Shown: positions 16,416 to 24,704 of the stretch, piece after piece
How positions within the stretch are numbered: the first letter of the stretch is position 1
Layout of the letters: each line of letters starts with the position of its first letter
Assembly: GCA_024640315.1 (NCBI GenBank)
Contig: JAHEFF010000016.1
Coordinates: 1 to 41,625, forward strand
DNA from: Woeseiaceae bacterium
GTDB taxonomy: Bacteria; Pseudomonadota; Gammaproteobacteria; Steroidobacterales; Woeseiaceae
Reading direction: 5' to 3'
Length of the DNA stretch: 41,625 bases
The notes under the pieces: model-generated
Told to the model about the DNA's origin: nothing
Database searches by the model: none
Seen by the model: the letters and a program-made list of their open reading frames with translations, nothing else
Made by a program: the position numbers and the translations under genes

Positions 16416-17271
16416 ACTGAGGATCCTGGTGGGGGCCGCCGCAATGATGGCGGCCCTTTCTGCATTTGCCGCCGATGATATCGTTGAACGTGGGCGGTAT
16501 CTGACGTATGCGGGCGGCTGTATCAGTTGCCATACGGAAGACGTGGAAGATGCCATTCCGCTCGCCGGCGGGCGCGCGATGGAGACACCGTTCGGTACTT
16601 TCTACTCGCCAAACCTTACCCCGGACATGAAATCGGGTATCGGCGGCTGGTCGGACGACGATTTCGTCGATGCATTCTGGGAAGGCGTAAGCCCGGACGG
16701 AAAACACTACTTCCCGGCATTTCCCTACACCTCATATACCGGTGCAAGCCGTGACGATCTGCTGGCGATCAAAGCCTATTTGTTCAGTCTCGAGCCCGTC
16801 CCAAAAGAAACCGCCGATCACGATCTTGCGTGGTACATGTCTTCGCGAATTGCCGCTGGCGCCTGGAAGGCCGTGAACTTCGAGCCCGCCAGGTTCGAGC
16901 CGGATCCGTCGCAGGATGAGCAATGGAACCGGGGTGCCTATCTTGTTCGTCACCTGGGGCATTGTGGCGAGTGTCATACACCCAGGAACGCCATCGGTGT
17001 ATCTCAGGCAGACACGGAAATGGCTGGCAGCACGTTCGGCGAGGAGAAAATCCCGAATATCACCACCCACCGAATCGATGGAATAGGTCGCTGGTCGGCG
17101 AGTGACATCGAGTATTTTCTGGATATCGGCATGTTGCCGGACGGCGATTTTACCGGCAGCTCCATGGTTGATGTCATCGAAGACAACACCAGCAAGCTGA
17201 CAAGAGACGACCGACTGGCGATCGCCAGTTACCTTAAATCTTTGCCCCCACGGGAGTCCGCAGAGGACTAG
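16402..17271 (+). CDS. Dihaem c-type cytochrome
   Basis: Periplasmic electron carrier of 289 residues with a signal peptide (about 1-23) and two haem motifs, CISCH at about 40-44 and CGECH at about 188-192. Each is followed by class I-like segments (YSPNLTPDMKSGIGGWSDDDF; IPNITTHRIDGIGRWSASD). The second-half pattern resembles the cytochrome subunits of membrane alcohol or sugar-acid dehydrogenases, which normally carry three haems; only two are found here. The start is a GTG inside the end of the cytochrome c' gene with no Shine-Dalgarno, consistent with coupled translation. An ATG at 16444 would truncate the signal. Confidence 0.9.
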   Translation: MCSNRLRILVGAAAMMAALSAFAADDIVERGRYLTYAGGCISCHTEDVEDAIPLAGGRAMETPFGTFYSPNLTPDMKSGIGGWSDDDFVDAFWEGVSPDGKHYFPAFPYTSYTGASRDDLLAIKAYLFSLEPVPKETADHDLAWYMSSRIAAGAWKAVNFEPARFEPDPSQDEQWNRGAYLVRHLGHCGECHTPRNAIGVSQADTEMAGSTFGEEKIPNITTHRIDGIGRWSASDIEYFLDIGMLPDGDFTGSSMVDVIEDNTSKLTRDDRLAIASYLKSLPPRESAED

Positions 17272-17311
17272 GACCGTATATTTCCGGGTCGGCAAAAAAC
17301 GAACTGATTGC

Positions 17312-17333
17312 GTGATTTTGCCCGCAAAATCAC
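17312..17333. promoter_or_regulatory. Palindrome upstream of the DUF481 gene
   Basis: GTGATTTTGC and GCAAAATCAC form a perfect 10+10 bp inverted repeat separated by two C residues. A TAGGAT hexamer that could act as a -10 box starts two bases after it (17335-17340), 67 bp before the DUF481 ATG. No T-run follows, so an operator is more likely than a terminator. Confidence 0.5.
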
Positions 17334-17406
17334 CTAGGATTGCCCGCCGTCCGGAATGATCGGCACTGGGTGGCTACCTAAACTTAATCTACGGAGGTCT
17401 TTCGTC

Positions 17407-18132
17407 ATGTTGCGAAAAGGCGCACTGGCTGTTGCCATTATCAGTCTCTCGGGTGTTGTATATGCCCAGGGGGAAACGGAATCGGAAGACGAAGGCCCAT
17501 GGTCCGGTGAGCTTTCGCTCGGCTACCTGAGCACGTCAGGCAATACCAACACGACAAACTACAAATCCACTTTCGGTATTGGCTACGAGAAGAATGACTG
17601 GGAGCATCATTTCGCTGCATTGATCAATGGCGCCGAAGACAGCAGCGTGACGACAGCCGAGTCATACCAGGTTGGCTGGCGCTCAGCCTACAACTGGACC
17701 GAGCGTGATTTTGTATTCGGTACAATCGACTGGCGTAAAGACCGCTTTGCCGGCGTGACCGAGCAGATGAGTTACGCGCTTAACTACGGGCGCACGGTAA
17801 TCGATACCGAAGCCCACATGTTGGCCCTTGGTATTGGTGCTGGTTATCGATCCTCTGACAGGTCAGACGGAACGAGCACGAGCAACGCTATCGGTCGTGG
17901 CAGTCTGCTCTATTCCTGGACCTTCACTGAGACATCCGGTTTCGACCAAACCGTGGTCGTCGAATCCGGCTCCGACAACACCTACATCGAGTCTGTGAGC
18001 GCCGTTCGCACCAAGCTGATTGGCGGATTTAACCTGGTCTTTTCCTATACGATCAAGCAGAACTCCGACGTACCAGTGGGCAGTAAGAAGACGGATAAAC
18101 TCACCGCCGTTTCGATCGAATACGAATTCTAA
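17407..18132 (+). CDS. DUF481-family outer-membrane beta-barrel
   Basis: Protein of 241 residues with a signal peptide (about 1-22, ending VVYAQ). A short acidic segment is followed by alternating amphipathic strands such as WSGELSLGYLSTSGNTNTTN, and the protein ends in aromatic IEYEF, the classic outer-membrane C-terminus. GYLSTSGNTNTT marks the DUF481 (YdiY-like, salt-induced outer-membrane protein) family. The physiological role is poorly defined. ACGGAGGT about 9 bp before the ATG at 17407 fixes the start; the longer frame from 17356 adds 17 residues before the signal. It converges on the GGT gene, with stops only 7 bp apart. Confidence 0.9.
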   Translation: MLRKGALAVAIISLSGVVYAQGETESEDEGPWSGELSLGYLSTSGNTNTTNYKSTFGIGYEKNDWEHHFAALINGAEDSSVTTAESYQVGWRSAYNWTERDFVFGTIDWRKDRFAGVTEQMSYALNYGRTVIDTEAHMLALGIGAGYRSSDRSDGTSTSNAIGRGSLLYSWTFTETSGFDQTVVVESGSDNTYIESVSAVRTKLIGGFNLVFSYTIKQNSDVPVGSKKTDKLTAVSIEYEF

Positions 18133-18139
18133 ACCCAGA

Positions 18140-19852
18140 TCAGTAAGCGACCGCGCCGCCGTCCTCGTCGCGTGGGTCGGCCGCGCCGGACAGAATGCCT
18201 GTGTCCGGGTCCCGGTAGACGCCCATGGCCGAACCGATTGCGCGGGTCTCGCGAATGGTGTGCCCCCGTTGCTCATAGAGCTTCACGGTGTCCGCGGAGA
18301 AGCTGCCGGATTCCATGCGGGTGCTGTCCGGCAGCCACTGGTGGTGAATACGGGGTGCGTCAATTGCGCGGGCGATGTTCATGCCATGATCGATCACGTT
18401 GAGGATCGTCTGCAGGGTGGTATTGATGATGGTCTTGCCCCCGGGCGTACCGGTGGCGAACAACGGAACGCCGTCTTTCGCGACAATCGTCGGCGTCATG
18501 CTTGAGAGCATTCGCTGCTCCGGCCGGATCTGGTTGGGCTCGGTGCCAATCGTTCCCCGTTCATTTGTCACGCCGGGTTGTGCGTTGAAGTCGCCCATCT
18601 CGTTATTCAGCAGGAAACCAGCGCCGTCGACGACAATCTTGCTGCCGTAGCCATTCTCCAGCGTGTAGGTCAGCGATACCATGTTGCCGTCTTTGTCGAC
18701 GACCGAGAAGTGTGTTGTCTCCTCGCTTTCATAAATCGCTGCAAAACGTGCCGGGTCGCTTGCCGATGCGGAGTGCATAACGATGGTCTCTCTTTGCCTG
18801 GCGGCATGCTCCTTTGACGTCAGCATGTCGATCGGCATGGCTTCGTTGAAATCGGGGTCACCGAGGTAATTGGCGCGGTCGGCATAAGCGCGGCGCATCG
18901 ACTCGGTGAGCAGATGCAGGTATAGCGCAGAGTTGTGGCCAATTGCCCCGAGGTCGTAGCCTTCGAGAATATTCAGCATTTGTACCAGGACCACACCGCC
19001 CGAACTCGGGGGCGGCATGCTAACGATCTCGAAGCCACGGTAGTTGCCGCGTATCGGTTCTCGCTCTTTCGCTTCGTACTGCGCCAGATCCTTTCGGCTG
19101 ATGATGCCGCCGTTCGCTGCCATGAAATCGGCGATCAGGTCTGCCGTTTCGCCCTTATAAAACCCGTCCTTGCCGTTTTTCTGGATGCGCCCAAGGGTCG
19201 CTGCGAGGTCCGGTTGTTTCCAGGTGTCGCCTGGCTGATAGAAAGAGCCGTCCGCTTTGAGAAATATTTTTGCCGAGCTCGGATATTGCTGCCAGCGATT
19301 GTTCTGCCGTTTGAAAGAGTCGTGCAAGTGCCAGCTTATCGGCATGCCGTCCCTCGCCAGGTCGATGGCGGGTTGCAGCAATGCCGCCCATTCCAGCGAG
19401 CCAAGTCGCTGGTGAGCAAGTTCGAGACCCGCTACGGTTCCTGGTACGCCGACTGCCAGGATCCCGTCGTGGTTCGAGTTCTCACGGACGTTGCCGTCTT
19501 CGTCCAGATACATCGTCTTCGTCGAGGCCAGCGGTGCTTTCTCACGAAAGTCGAATGTCGTCGCTTCACCGTTCGCGCCGTGATAGACGAGAAATCCACC
19601 GCCGCCGATATTGCCGGCTGTCGGCCAGGTGACGGCCATTGCAAAGGCTGTCGCGACGGCCGCGTCAACCGCATTGCCGCCTTTTTTCAGGATTTCGATG
19701 CCGACTTCCGAAGCAAGTCGTGACGATGAGGCGACGATGCCGTTATTGCCCCGGGCAGGGTGTCTGCTGGTCGCTGCATCGGCGAATGTGCCAAAAAGGA
19801 AAATCGTCGTCAGCGCGGCGACCAGGAAACTACGAATTCGGAATTGATTCAC
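18140..19852 (-). CDS. ggt: Gamma-glutamyltransferase
   Basis: Periplasmic Ntn-hydrolase of 570 residues that cleaves gamma-glutamyl bonds of glutathione and related peptides. After a signal peptide (about 1-27, ending ADA) come the large-subunit motifs GGNAVDAAVA and NIGGGGFLVYH and the FREKAP block. The autoprocessing site is EETTHFSVVDKDGN, whose first Thr of TTHFS becomes the catalytic N-terminus. Small-subunit motifs such as FLLNNEMGDF and GTPGGKTIINT follow. The start is a GTG at 19852 with GAGAGTAA upstream; a longer frame continues across the divergent promoter and into the neighbouring gene and is rejected. It is divergent from the second NhaC carrier. Confidence 0.95.
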   Translation of the reverse strand: MNQFRIRSFLVAALTTIFLFGTFADAATSRHPARGNNGIVASSSRLASEVGIEILKKGGNAVDAAVATAFAMAVTWPTAGNIGGGGFLVYHGANGEATTFDFREKAPLASTKTMYLDEDGNVRENSNHDGILAVGVPGTVAGLELAHQRLGSLEWAALLQPAIDLARDGMPISWHLHDSFKRQNNRWQQYPSSAKIFLKADGSFYQPGDTWKQPDLAATLGRIQKNGKDGFYKGETADLIADFMAANGGIISRKDLAQYEAKEREPIRGNYRGFEIVSMPPPSSGGVVLVQMLNILEGYDLGAIGHNSALYLHLLTESMRRAYADRANYLGDPDFNEAMPIDMLTSKEHAARQRETIVMHSASASDPARFAAIYESEETTHFSVVDKDGNMVSLTYTLENGYGSKIVVDGAGFLLNNEMGDFNAQPGVTNERGTIGTEPNQIRPEQRMLSSMTPTIVAKDGVPLFATGTPGGKTIINTTLQTILNVIDHGMNIARAIDAPRIHHQWLPDSTRMESGSFSADTVKLYEQRGHTIRETRAIGSAMGVYRDPDTGILSGAADPRDEDGGAVAY

Positions 19853-19943
19853 AATATTGATTACTCTCGGAACTATTGCTGGTGTACGGCAATACGCAAA
19901 AAGACCCGCGGATTCTACATCAGAACAGGTAGACTTCGGACGA

Positions 19944-21413
19944 ATGTCTGAGCCGAATATTCTCTCGCTGATTCCGGTATTCGTAACACTGCTGGTCGCT
20001 CTGACGGCCCGCAACGTGTTGGTCGGCCTGTTCACTGGCGTGCTGGTTGGCGTGGCGATGATTGCGGACGCATCATTGCTGTTATTCGTGCCGACGCTGG
20101 TCAGGAATTACATCGTTCCCGAGGTGGCGGACACCTACAATGCGAGCGTGCTCGTGTTGCTCATGTTCATCGGCGGATTCGTCAAGCTGATCGAATACTC
20201 CGGTGGTGGGACCGCGTTTGCACGAGTTGCCACACGCTGGGTAGCCGGCAAAGCGCGCGCCCAGCTGGCTTCCTGGGTTGGCGGCATCATGATCTTTTTC
20301 TCGGATCTCGGGACGCCTCTCATCGTCGGTCCGGTTTTTCAGCCTCTGATGGACCGGCTCAGAATTTCACGGCAAAAACTGGCGTTCATTCTCGACTCCA
20401 CCTCATCGCCCGTTGCCATCCTCATCCCGTTTATCGGCTGGGGCGTCTTTATCATGAGTGTCATTGCCGACGCATTCTCCGCCAATGGTGTGATGCAATC
20501 GGAATGGGACGCATTCGTCAGTGCAATTCCGTTCCAGTTTTACGCATGGCTCGCCATATTCATGGTGCCGGCGCTTACTTACCTGAAGTTCGACTACGGA
20601 CCCATGGCAAGGGCTGAAAGGGCTGCTGTCGAAGCCAGTTTGCCTGAAGATACCGGAGCATCGGCAGAAGAGAGCAAAGCCAGGCCGATCCTGGTTTGGT
20701 TACCCCTGCTGGTCCTGGGCGTAACCTTATTTGCGACGTTGAATCACCATGGCTTTCCGTTCGAACAGGTTGCCGGCTCGGATTTTCGCGCCGGCCTGTC
20801 CGCCGCCTATTTCCTCGCTGCCGTGACGATTGTCCTGTTGATGGTCTATACCGGCGTCCGAACATTGCTCGAAACCTTCAGTCATTACATAGAAGGCATG
20901 ACCGGGATGATGCCGATCGCGGCAACGCTCGTTCTCGCCTGGACGCTGGGAACGGTAAGCGAGGCGCTTGGCACCGGTCCCTATGTTGCCGAAGTGGCAC
21001 GCGAAGGCTTGCCGGGTGGTTTGTTGCCGGCGACCACGTTTTTGCTCGCCGCTGTCATTTCTTTCTCGACGGGATCTTCCTGGGGCACGATCATCATCAT
21101 GATGCCGCTGGCAGTGCCAGCCGCCATCGCGACTGGCGCCCCAATGCCGGTGGTGATCGGTGCCGTCCTTTCCGGCGGACTATTCGGCGACCATTCGTCA
21201 CCCGTGTCGGAAACAACCATCCTGTCGTCGACCGGTGCAGGAACCACGCCCCTGGAACATTTCCGTACGCAGCTCCCCTACGCAATGACCAATGGCGCGA
21301 TCGCATTCGCCGGATTTCTGGCGGCAGGATACCTGGAGGTCGCCTGGACCGCGGTGGTCCTCATTTTCGCGCAGGCTTTATTGTTGTGGCAGGCGAGGAA
21401 CTTGATTACCTGA
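19944..21413 (+). CDS. NhaC-family transporter (second of three)
   Basis: Multi-helix carrier of 489 residues. Superfamily blocks include FIGGFVKLIEYSGGGTAF, FSDLGTPLIVGP, SSPVAILIPFIGWG, FSTGSSWGTIIIMMPLAVP and LSGGLFGDHSSPVSETT. The ATG at 19944 (MSEPNILSLIPVF) puts the first helix at the N-terminus; an earlier ATG would overlap the GGT promoter. It is divergent from gamma-glutamyltransferase across 91 bp. A natural reading is uptake of glutamate, Cys-Gly or another GGT product, although the family is usually labelled Na+/H+ antiporter. Confidence 0.92.
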   Translation: MSEPNILSLIPVFVTLLVALTARNVLVGLFTGVLVGVAMIADASLLLFVPTLVRNYIVPEVADTYNASVLVLLMFIGGFVKLIEYSGGGTAFARVATRWVAGKARAQLASWVGGIMIFFSDLGTPLIVGPVFQPLMDRLRISRQKLAFILDSTSSPVAILIPFIGWGVFIMSVIADAFSANGVMQSEWDAFVSAIPFQFYAWLAIFMVPALTYLKFDYGPMARAERAAVEASLPEDTGASAEESKARPILVWLPLLVLGVTLFATLNHHGFPFEQVAGSDFRAGLSAAYFLAAVTIVLLMVYTGVRTLLETFSHYIEGMTGMMPIAATLVLAWTLGTVSEALGTGPYVAEVAREGLPGGLLPATTFLLAAVISFSTGSSWGTIIIMMPLAVPAAIATGAPMPVVIGAVLSGGLFGDHSSPVSETTILSSTGAGTTPLEHFRTQLPYAMTNGAIAFAGFLAAGYLEVAWTAVVLIFAQALLLWQARNLIT

Positions 21414-21489
21414 CCGGGGGTGTTTTCGTCACGTTGCGTTTCGGGCACACTGAACCAAACACACCGACCGGCATTTCGGAGTCGCAATC

Positions 21490-21537
21490 ATGAATCGACC
21501 GATCGTCCTGTTAGCTGCAAAGCCGGCGCCGCAATGA
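21490..21537 (+). CDS. 15-codon upstream ORF coupled to the GFA gene
   Basis: ATG AAT CGA at 21490 opens a 15-residue frame (MNRPIVLLAAKPAPQ). It has a good ribosome site (CGGAGT, about 9 bp upstream) and its TGA overlaps the GFA start codon as ATGA. The GFA start itself lacks a clear Shine-Dalgarno, so this short frame may deliver ribosomes to it. It could also be a chance frame; there is no homology evidence. Confidence 0.35.
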   Translation: MNRPIVLLAAKPAPQ

Positions 21538-21950
21538 GCGACATCACCGGTCAGTGCCTGTGCGGAGCAGTTCGTTATCGTGTCGCTCATGCAGAGCCGG
21601 GATTCGGCGCCTGTCACTGTCGAATGTGCCAGCGCTGGTCCGGCGGACCGTTTTTCGCGACCTCCGCAGAGGGGGTCGTTTTTGAAGGTGAGGGCGACCT
21701 GGTCAGGTACCCGTCTTCTGCATGGGCCGAGCGCGGTTTCTGCGGCAAATGCGGCACGAATCTCTACTATCGTGCGCTGCAATCGGCGTCATACGAAATG
21801 TGCGTCGGCACGTTTGACGATACCGGGCAATTCGTACTGACCAGCGAGATCTTCATTGACCGAAAGCCCGACGGATACCGTTTCGCCGGCGATCATCCGC
21901 GCCTGACGGAGGCGGAAACGATCGAAAAGTACAAGGACTATACTGGGTAG
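21534..21950 (+). CDS. GFA-family zinc protein
   Basis: Small cytoplasmic protein (138 residues) of the glutathione-dependent formaldehyde-activating (Gfa/CENP-V) superfamily. The zinc-binding cysteines are present: GQCLCGAVRY, CHCRMCQRW and GFCGKCGTNLYYR, in the usual order. Most members are of unproven function; formaldehyde-glutathione adduct formation is the historical assignment for one homologue. The start at 21534 is supported by family length and overlaps the end of a 15-codon upstream frame (ATGA). The gene follows the NhaC carrier with 120 bp between, so cotranscription is possible but not shown. Confidence 0.9.
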   Translation: MSDITGQCLCGAVRYRVAHAEPGFGACHCRMCQRWSGGPFFATSAEGVVFEGEGDLVRYPSSAWAERGFCGKCGTNLYYRALQSASYEMCVGTFDDTGQFVLTSEIFIDRKPDGYRFAGDHPRLTEAETIEKYKDYTG

Positions 21951-21957
21951 AGCCGCC

Positions 21958-21973
21958 AGTGATTCAAATCACT
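21958..21973. repeat. Short perfect inverted repeat before the M28 gene
   Basis: AGTGATT and AATCACT flank a two-base centre (CA), giving a 16-bp near-palindrome 52 bp before the M28 peptidase ATG. There is no T-run, so an operator for the following operon is the likelier reading. It shares the GTGATT/AATCAC ends with the palindrome at 17312-17333, although the inner part differs. Confidence 0.4.
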
Positions 21974-22025
21974 AAATGACGGCGTAGCCGACGCCGAAAA
22001 ACAAGAAATAAGGGGATCTGAAGAA

Positions 22026-23387
22026 ATGAACGTCAAGAATACCGGTCTGATCGGAGGCGCACTGCTATGCCTTGCCCTTGCTTCGGCGGCCACAGCGGAG
22101 GACCTGCGGCACCAGCTCGTTGCCGACGTGTCGGCCGAGCGTATCGAAGCTGATATCCGGAAACTCGTTGGTTTTGGTACGCGACACACATTGTCAGATA
22201 CCGAGTCAGATACACGCGGGATAGGTGCTGCAAGACGCTGGATTGCGGACGAGTATCAGAGGATTTCGCGAGAGTGCGGTGGTTGTCTCGAGGTCATTAC
22301 CGTTTCCGGTGTGGTTTCCGGCGAAGACAGAATTCCCGAACCGACGGAAGTGGTCAGTGTCGTCGCTATTCAGCGTGGCACGCTCGATCCCGATCGAATG
22401 GTGATGATGTCAGGTGATATCGATTCGCGAGTGAGCGATTCAATGGATAGCACATCTGATTCACCAGGCGCGAATGACAATGCGAGCGGCATGGCAGGCG
22501 CTATCGAGGCGGCCCGGGTTCTTTCGAAGCACAAGTTTGCGGGCACGATTGTCTATGCAGGCCTCTCGGGAGAAGAGCAGGGATTATTCGGCGGCCGATT
22601 TGTTGCCGAACACGCACTCAAAGAGGGTTGGCGCATTAAAGCGGTTCTTAACAACGACATGATCGGCAACATAACCGGCATCAATGGCGTTACTGATAAC
22701 ACGACTGCACGCGTATTTTCCGAGGGCACGCGTTACGTCGAGACGGAAGAGGAAGCACGCATTCGCCGTTACAGCGGCGGCGAAGTGGATTCGCCTTCCA
22801 GGAATATCGCACGCTACGTTGATCGAATGGCAGATGAATTCGTACCCAACCTGGATGTCATGATGATTTATCGCCTGGATCGATTTGGTCGTGGTGGCCA
22901 CCATCGGCCGTTCAATGAGGCTGGAATACCGGGCGTCCGAATCATGGAAACCAATGAACATTACAACCGGCAACATCAGACGCTGCGTTCGGAGGGTGGC
23001 ATCGAATACGGAGATGTCATCGATGGCGTGAACTTCGACTACGCGCGCAAGATGACCGCCCTGAATATTGTTTCGCTTGCCGGCATGGCGTCCGCACCCC
23101 CGTTCCCGGCCAACGTTACGATTGAAGGCGCGGTGCAGCCGAGTACAACGCTAAGCTGGACCTTGCCGGAAGGAAAGGCCGCGGAAAACCTCGCCGGCTA
23201 CAAAGTCTACTGGAGGCTGACCACGGACGCGCAGTGGACCTGGAGTCGTGACGTAGGCCTGGTCGACACCTATACGCTGGAGAATGTTGTGATCGACAAC
23301 TACCTGTTCGGTGTCGCGAGCGTTTCCAATGAAGGTTACGAATCGCCGGTCGTGTTCCCGGGGCCAACCGGCTCTTTTGGCGAATAA
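22026..23387 (+). CDS. Exported M28-family aminopeptidase with C-terminal FN3-like domain
   Basis: Zinc peptidase of 453 residues with a signal peptide (about 1-24). Metal-site blocks in order are SGDIDSR (about 129-135), GANDNASG (Asp about 151), GLSGEEQGLFG (Glu about 183-184), NNDMIGN (Asp about 211) and a C-terminal NEHYNRQHQT His. The first block usually reads GHxDS; here the His is Asp131. A fibronectin-III-like domain (about 360-450, LSWTLPEGKAAENLAGYKVYW) follows the catalytic domain. It is the first gene of an operon, followed 4 bp later by the NCS1 permease. The role is periplasmic release of N-terminal residues from peptides, if the altered metal site is active. Confidence 0.9.
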   Translation: MNVKNTGLIGGALLCLALASAATAEDLRHQLVADVSAERIEADIRKLVGFGTRHTLSDTESDTRGIGAARRWIADEYQRISRECGGCLEVITVSGVVSGEDRIPEPTEVVSVVAIQRGTLDPDRMVMMSGDIDSRVSDSMDSTSDSPGANDNASGMAGAIEAARVLSKHKFAGTIVYAGLSGEEQGLFGGRFVAEHALKEGWRIKAVLNNDMIGNITGINGVTDNTTARVFSEGTRYVETEEEARIRRYSGGEVDSPSRNIARYVDRMADEFVPNLDVMMIYRLDRFGRGGHHRPFNEAGIPGVRIMETNEHYNRQHQTLRSEGGIEYGDVIDGVNFDYARKMTALNIVSLAGMASAPPFPANVTIEGAVQPSTTLSWTLPEGKAAENLAGYKVYWRLTTDAQWTWSRDVGLVDTYTLENVVIDNYLFGVASVSNEGYESPVVFPGPTGSFGE

Positions 23388-23391
23388 GCAG

Positions 23392-24654
23392 GTGGACCAC
23401 GACGCCAGCTCACGAACACCAGTCGATGAGTTGGAGGCCGTAAGCGGATTTCAGATCGGCATCGTGCTGATCGGCATTTCGATCACCTTGCCGCTGATGT
23501 ACAGCGCGGGCGAGCTGGCGCAGGGCATTGGTCTGTCGAAAGCAATTACCGCAACATTAGTTGGCGCTTTGATTCTCAGCCTGATGTCCATACCGGCCGC
23601 GATTGTTGGCGTAAAGTCGCGCTTGTCGAGCTACATGATCATTGAGCATACCTTCGGCTTCGTCGGGGCGAAGTTCGTCAACTTCTGGTTCGGAGTTTTT
23701 CTGCTCGGCTGGTATGCAGTGACGGCCGAGTTATTTGGCCGCACACTTTTTCTTGCCGCCACTGAACTGACGACGCTGGGAATACCCGAGTGGGGTTATA
23801 CCGTTTTCAGTAGTGCGCTTGTCACCGCAACCACGATATACGGATTCAAGGCGATCGATCGCCTGGCACTCGTTGCGGTGCCGTTTCTGTTGATGGCGCT
23901 ACTGGCTGTCGTTGTCATTTCTCTGCGGCAAACACCTTTTCAGGATCTGTTGTTGATTGAGGGCGAGGGGATCGACATGCCGACGGCGATTTCCGCGGTT
24001 GTCGGCGCTGCGATTGTCGGTGTTGTTCTTACGCCGGACCTGACCCGCTACGCACGAAACGTGCGTGACTGTGTCACGGCATCCTTCCTTGGCCAGGGAG
24101 GGGGCATGTCGATTGCCTACATTGTGGGCATGATTCCGGTCCTCGTCTGGAATGAACTGGAACCGATGAACTACATGTTCCTGATCGGCTATGGGGCAAT
24201 GGCATTGGCGGTCATCGTTTTTGCCACCTGGACGACCAACGTCATCAACCTCTATTCGACCGCTCTTGCCGCCCGCGCGTCAGTTCCCCTGGGGCAGTAC
24301 CGATCTGTGGTTGTTGTCAGCGGTATTGTCGGAACCATCGCTGCCGTGATCGGAATTTCTGAAAACCTGATTGGTTTTCTTGTCATCATGGGTCTGCTCG
24401 TGCCGCCTATCGCCGGCGTCTACCTGGCAGACTTCTTTATTTTCAAGCGCACCGACTTTTCTCCGGCGAGGCTGGAAAATCGACCGGCCATCCGGATCAA
24501 TGCCACTGTTGTCGGCCTTGGCACCGGCATCGTTTCAACCTGGATGTATTTCTCCGGAATGTCGTTAACCAGTATCGGTGCGCTCGACTCGCTGTTTATG
24601 TCCCTTGTTGCCTATGTGGCACTGCAGAAAATTACCGGGAAGTCTGAAGAATGA
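23392..24654 (+). CDS. NCS1-family permease, cytosine/purine-like (CodB type)
   Basis: Inner-membrane symporter of 420 residues with about 12 helices, related to cytosine, allantoin and hydantoin permeases. Typical text is GIVLIGISITLPLMYSAGEL in helix 1, LLGWYAVTAELFG, VVGVVLTPDLTRYAR-type helix 6 and FATWTTNVINLYSTALA. Translation most likely begins at a GTG at 23392, four bases after the peptidase stop; longer frames run back into the peptidase gene. Downstream hydantoinase and DUF917 genes suggest a cyclic amide or N-heterocycle as substrate rather than cytosine itself. Confidence 0.88.
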   Translation: MDHDASSRTPVDELEAVSGFQIGIVLIGISITLPLMYSAGELAQGIGLSKAITATLVGALILSLMSIPAAIVGVKSRLSSYMIIEHTFGFVGAKFVNFWFGVFLLGWYAVTAELFGRTLFLAATELTTLGIPEWGYTVFSSALVTATTIYGFKAIDRLALVAVPFLLMALLAVVVISLRQTPFQDLLLIEGEGIDMPTAISAVVGAAIVGVVLTPDLTRYARNVRDCVTASFLGQGGGMSIAYIVGMIPVLVWNELEPMNYMFLIGYGAMALAVIVFATWTTNVINLYSTALAARASVPLGQYRSVVVVSGIVGTIAAVIGISENLIGFLVIMGLLVPPIAGVYLADFFIFKRTDFSPARLENRPAIRINATVVGLGTGIVSTWMYFSGMSLTSIGALDSLFMSLVAYVALQKITGKSEE

Positions 24655-24704
24655 GGATAGGCATTGGGGTAGCTCTGTTGATCGTCGGGGCAGTGAGACA
24701 GTGA
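24651..24704 (+). CDS. 17-codon linker ORF mimicking the HyuA start
   Basis: An ATG overlapping the permease stop (ATGA) opens a 17-residue frame, MRIGIGVALLIVGAVRQ. Its TGA overlaps the GTG start of the hydantoinase gene (GTGA). Its first codons resemble the real hydantoinase start 50 bp downstream (MRIGIGV versus MRIGIDV), and the two 22-nt stretches match at 17 positions. It may be a relic of a local duplication that now couples translation across the gap. Expression is not proven. Confidence 0.35.
   Translation: MRIGIGVALLIVGAVRQ

Noticed and set aside
19853..20035. 61-residue N-terminal extension of gamma-glutamyltransferase
   Set aside because: It crosses the divergent promoter and the start of the NhaC gene on the other strand, and the signal peptide begins at 19852.
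21980..21996. CGGCGT-AGCCG-ACGCCG stem before the M28 gene
   Set aside because: Six-base stem followed by A residues; not a terminator for the upstream gene.
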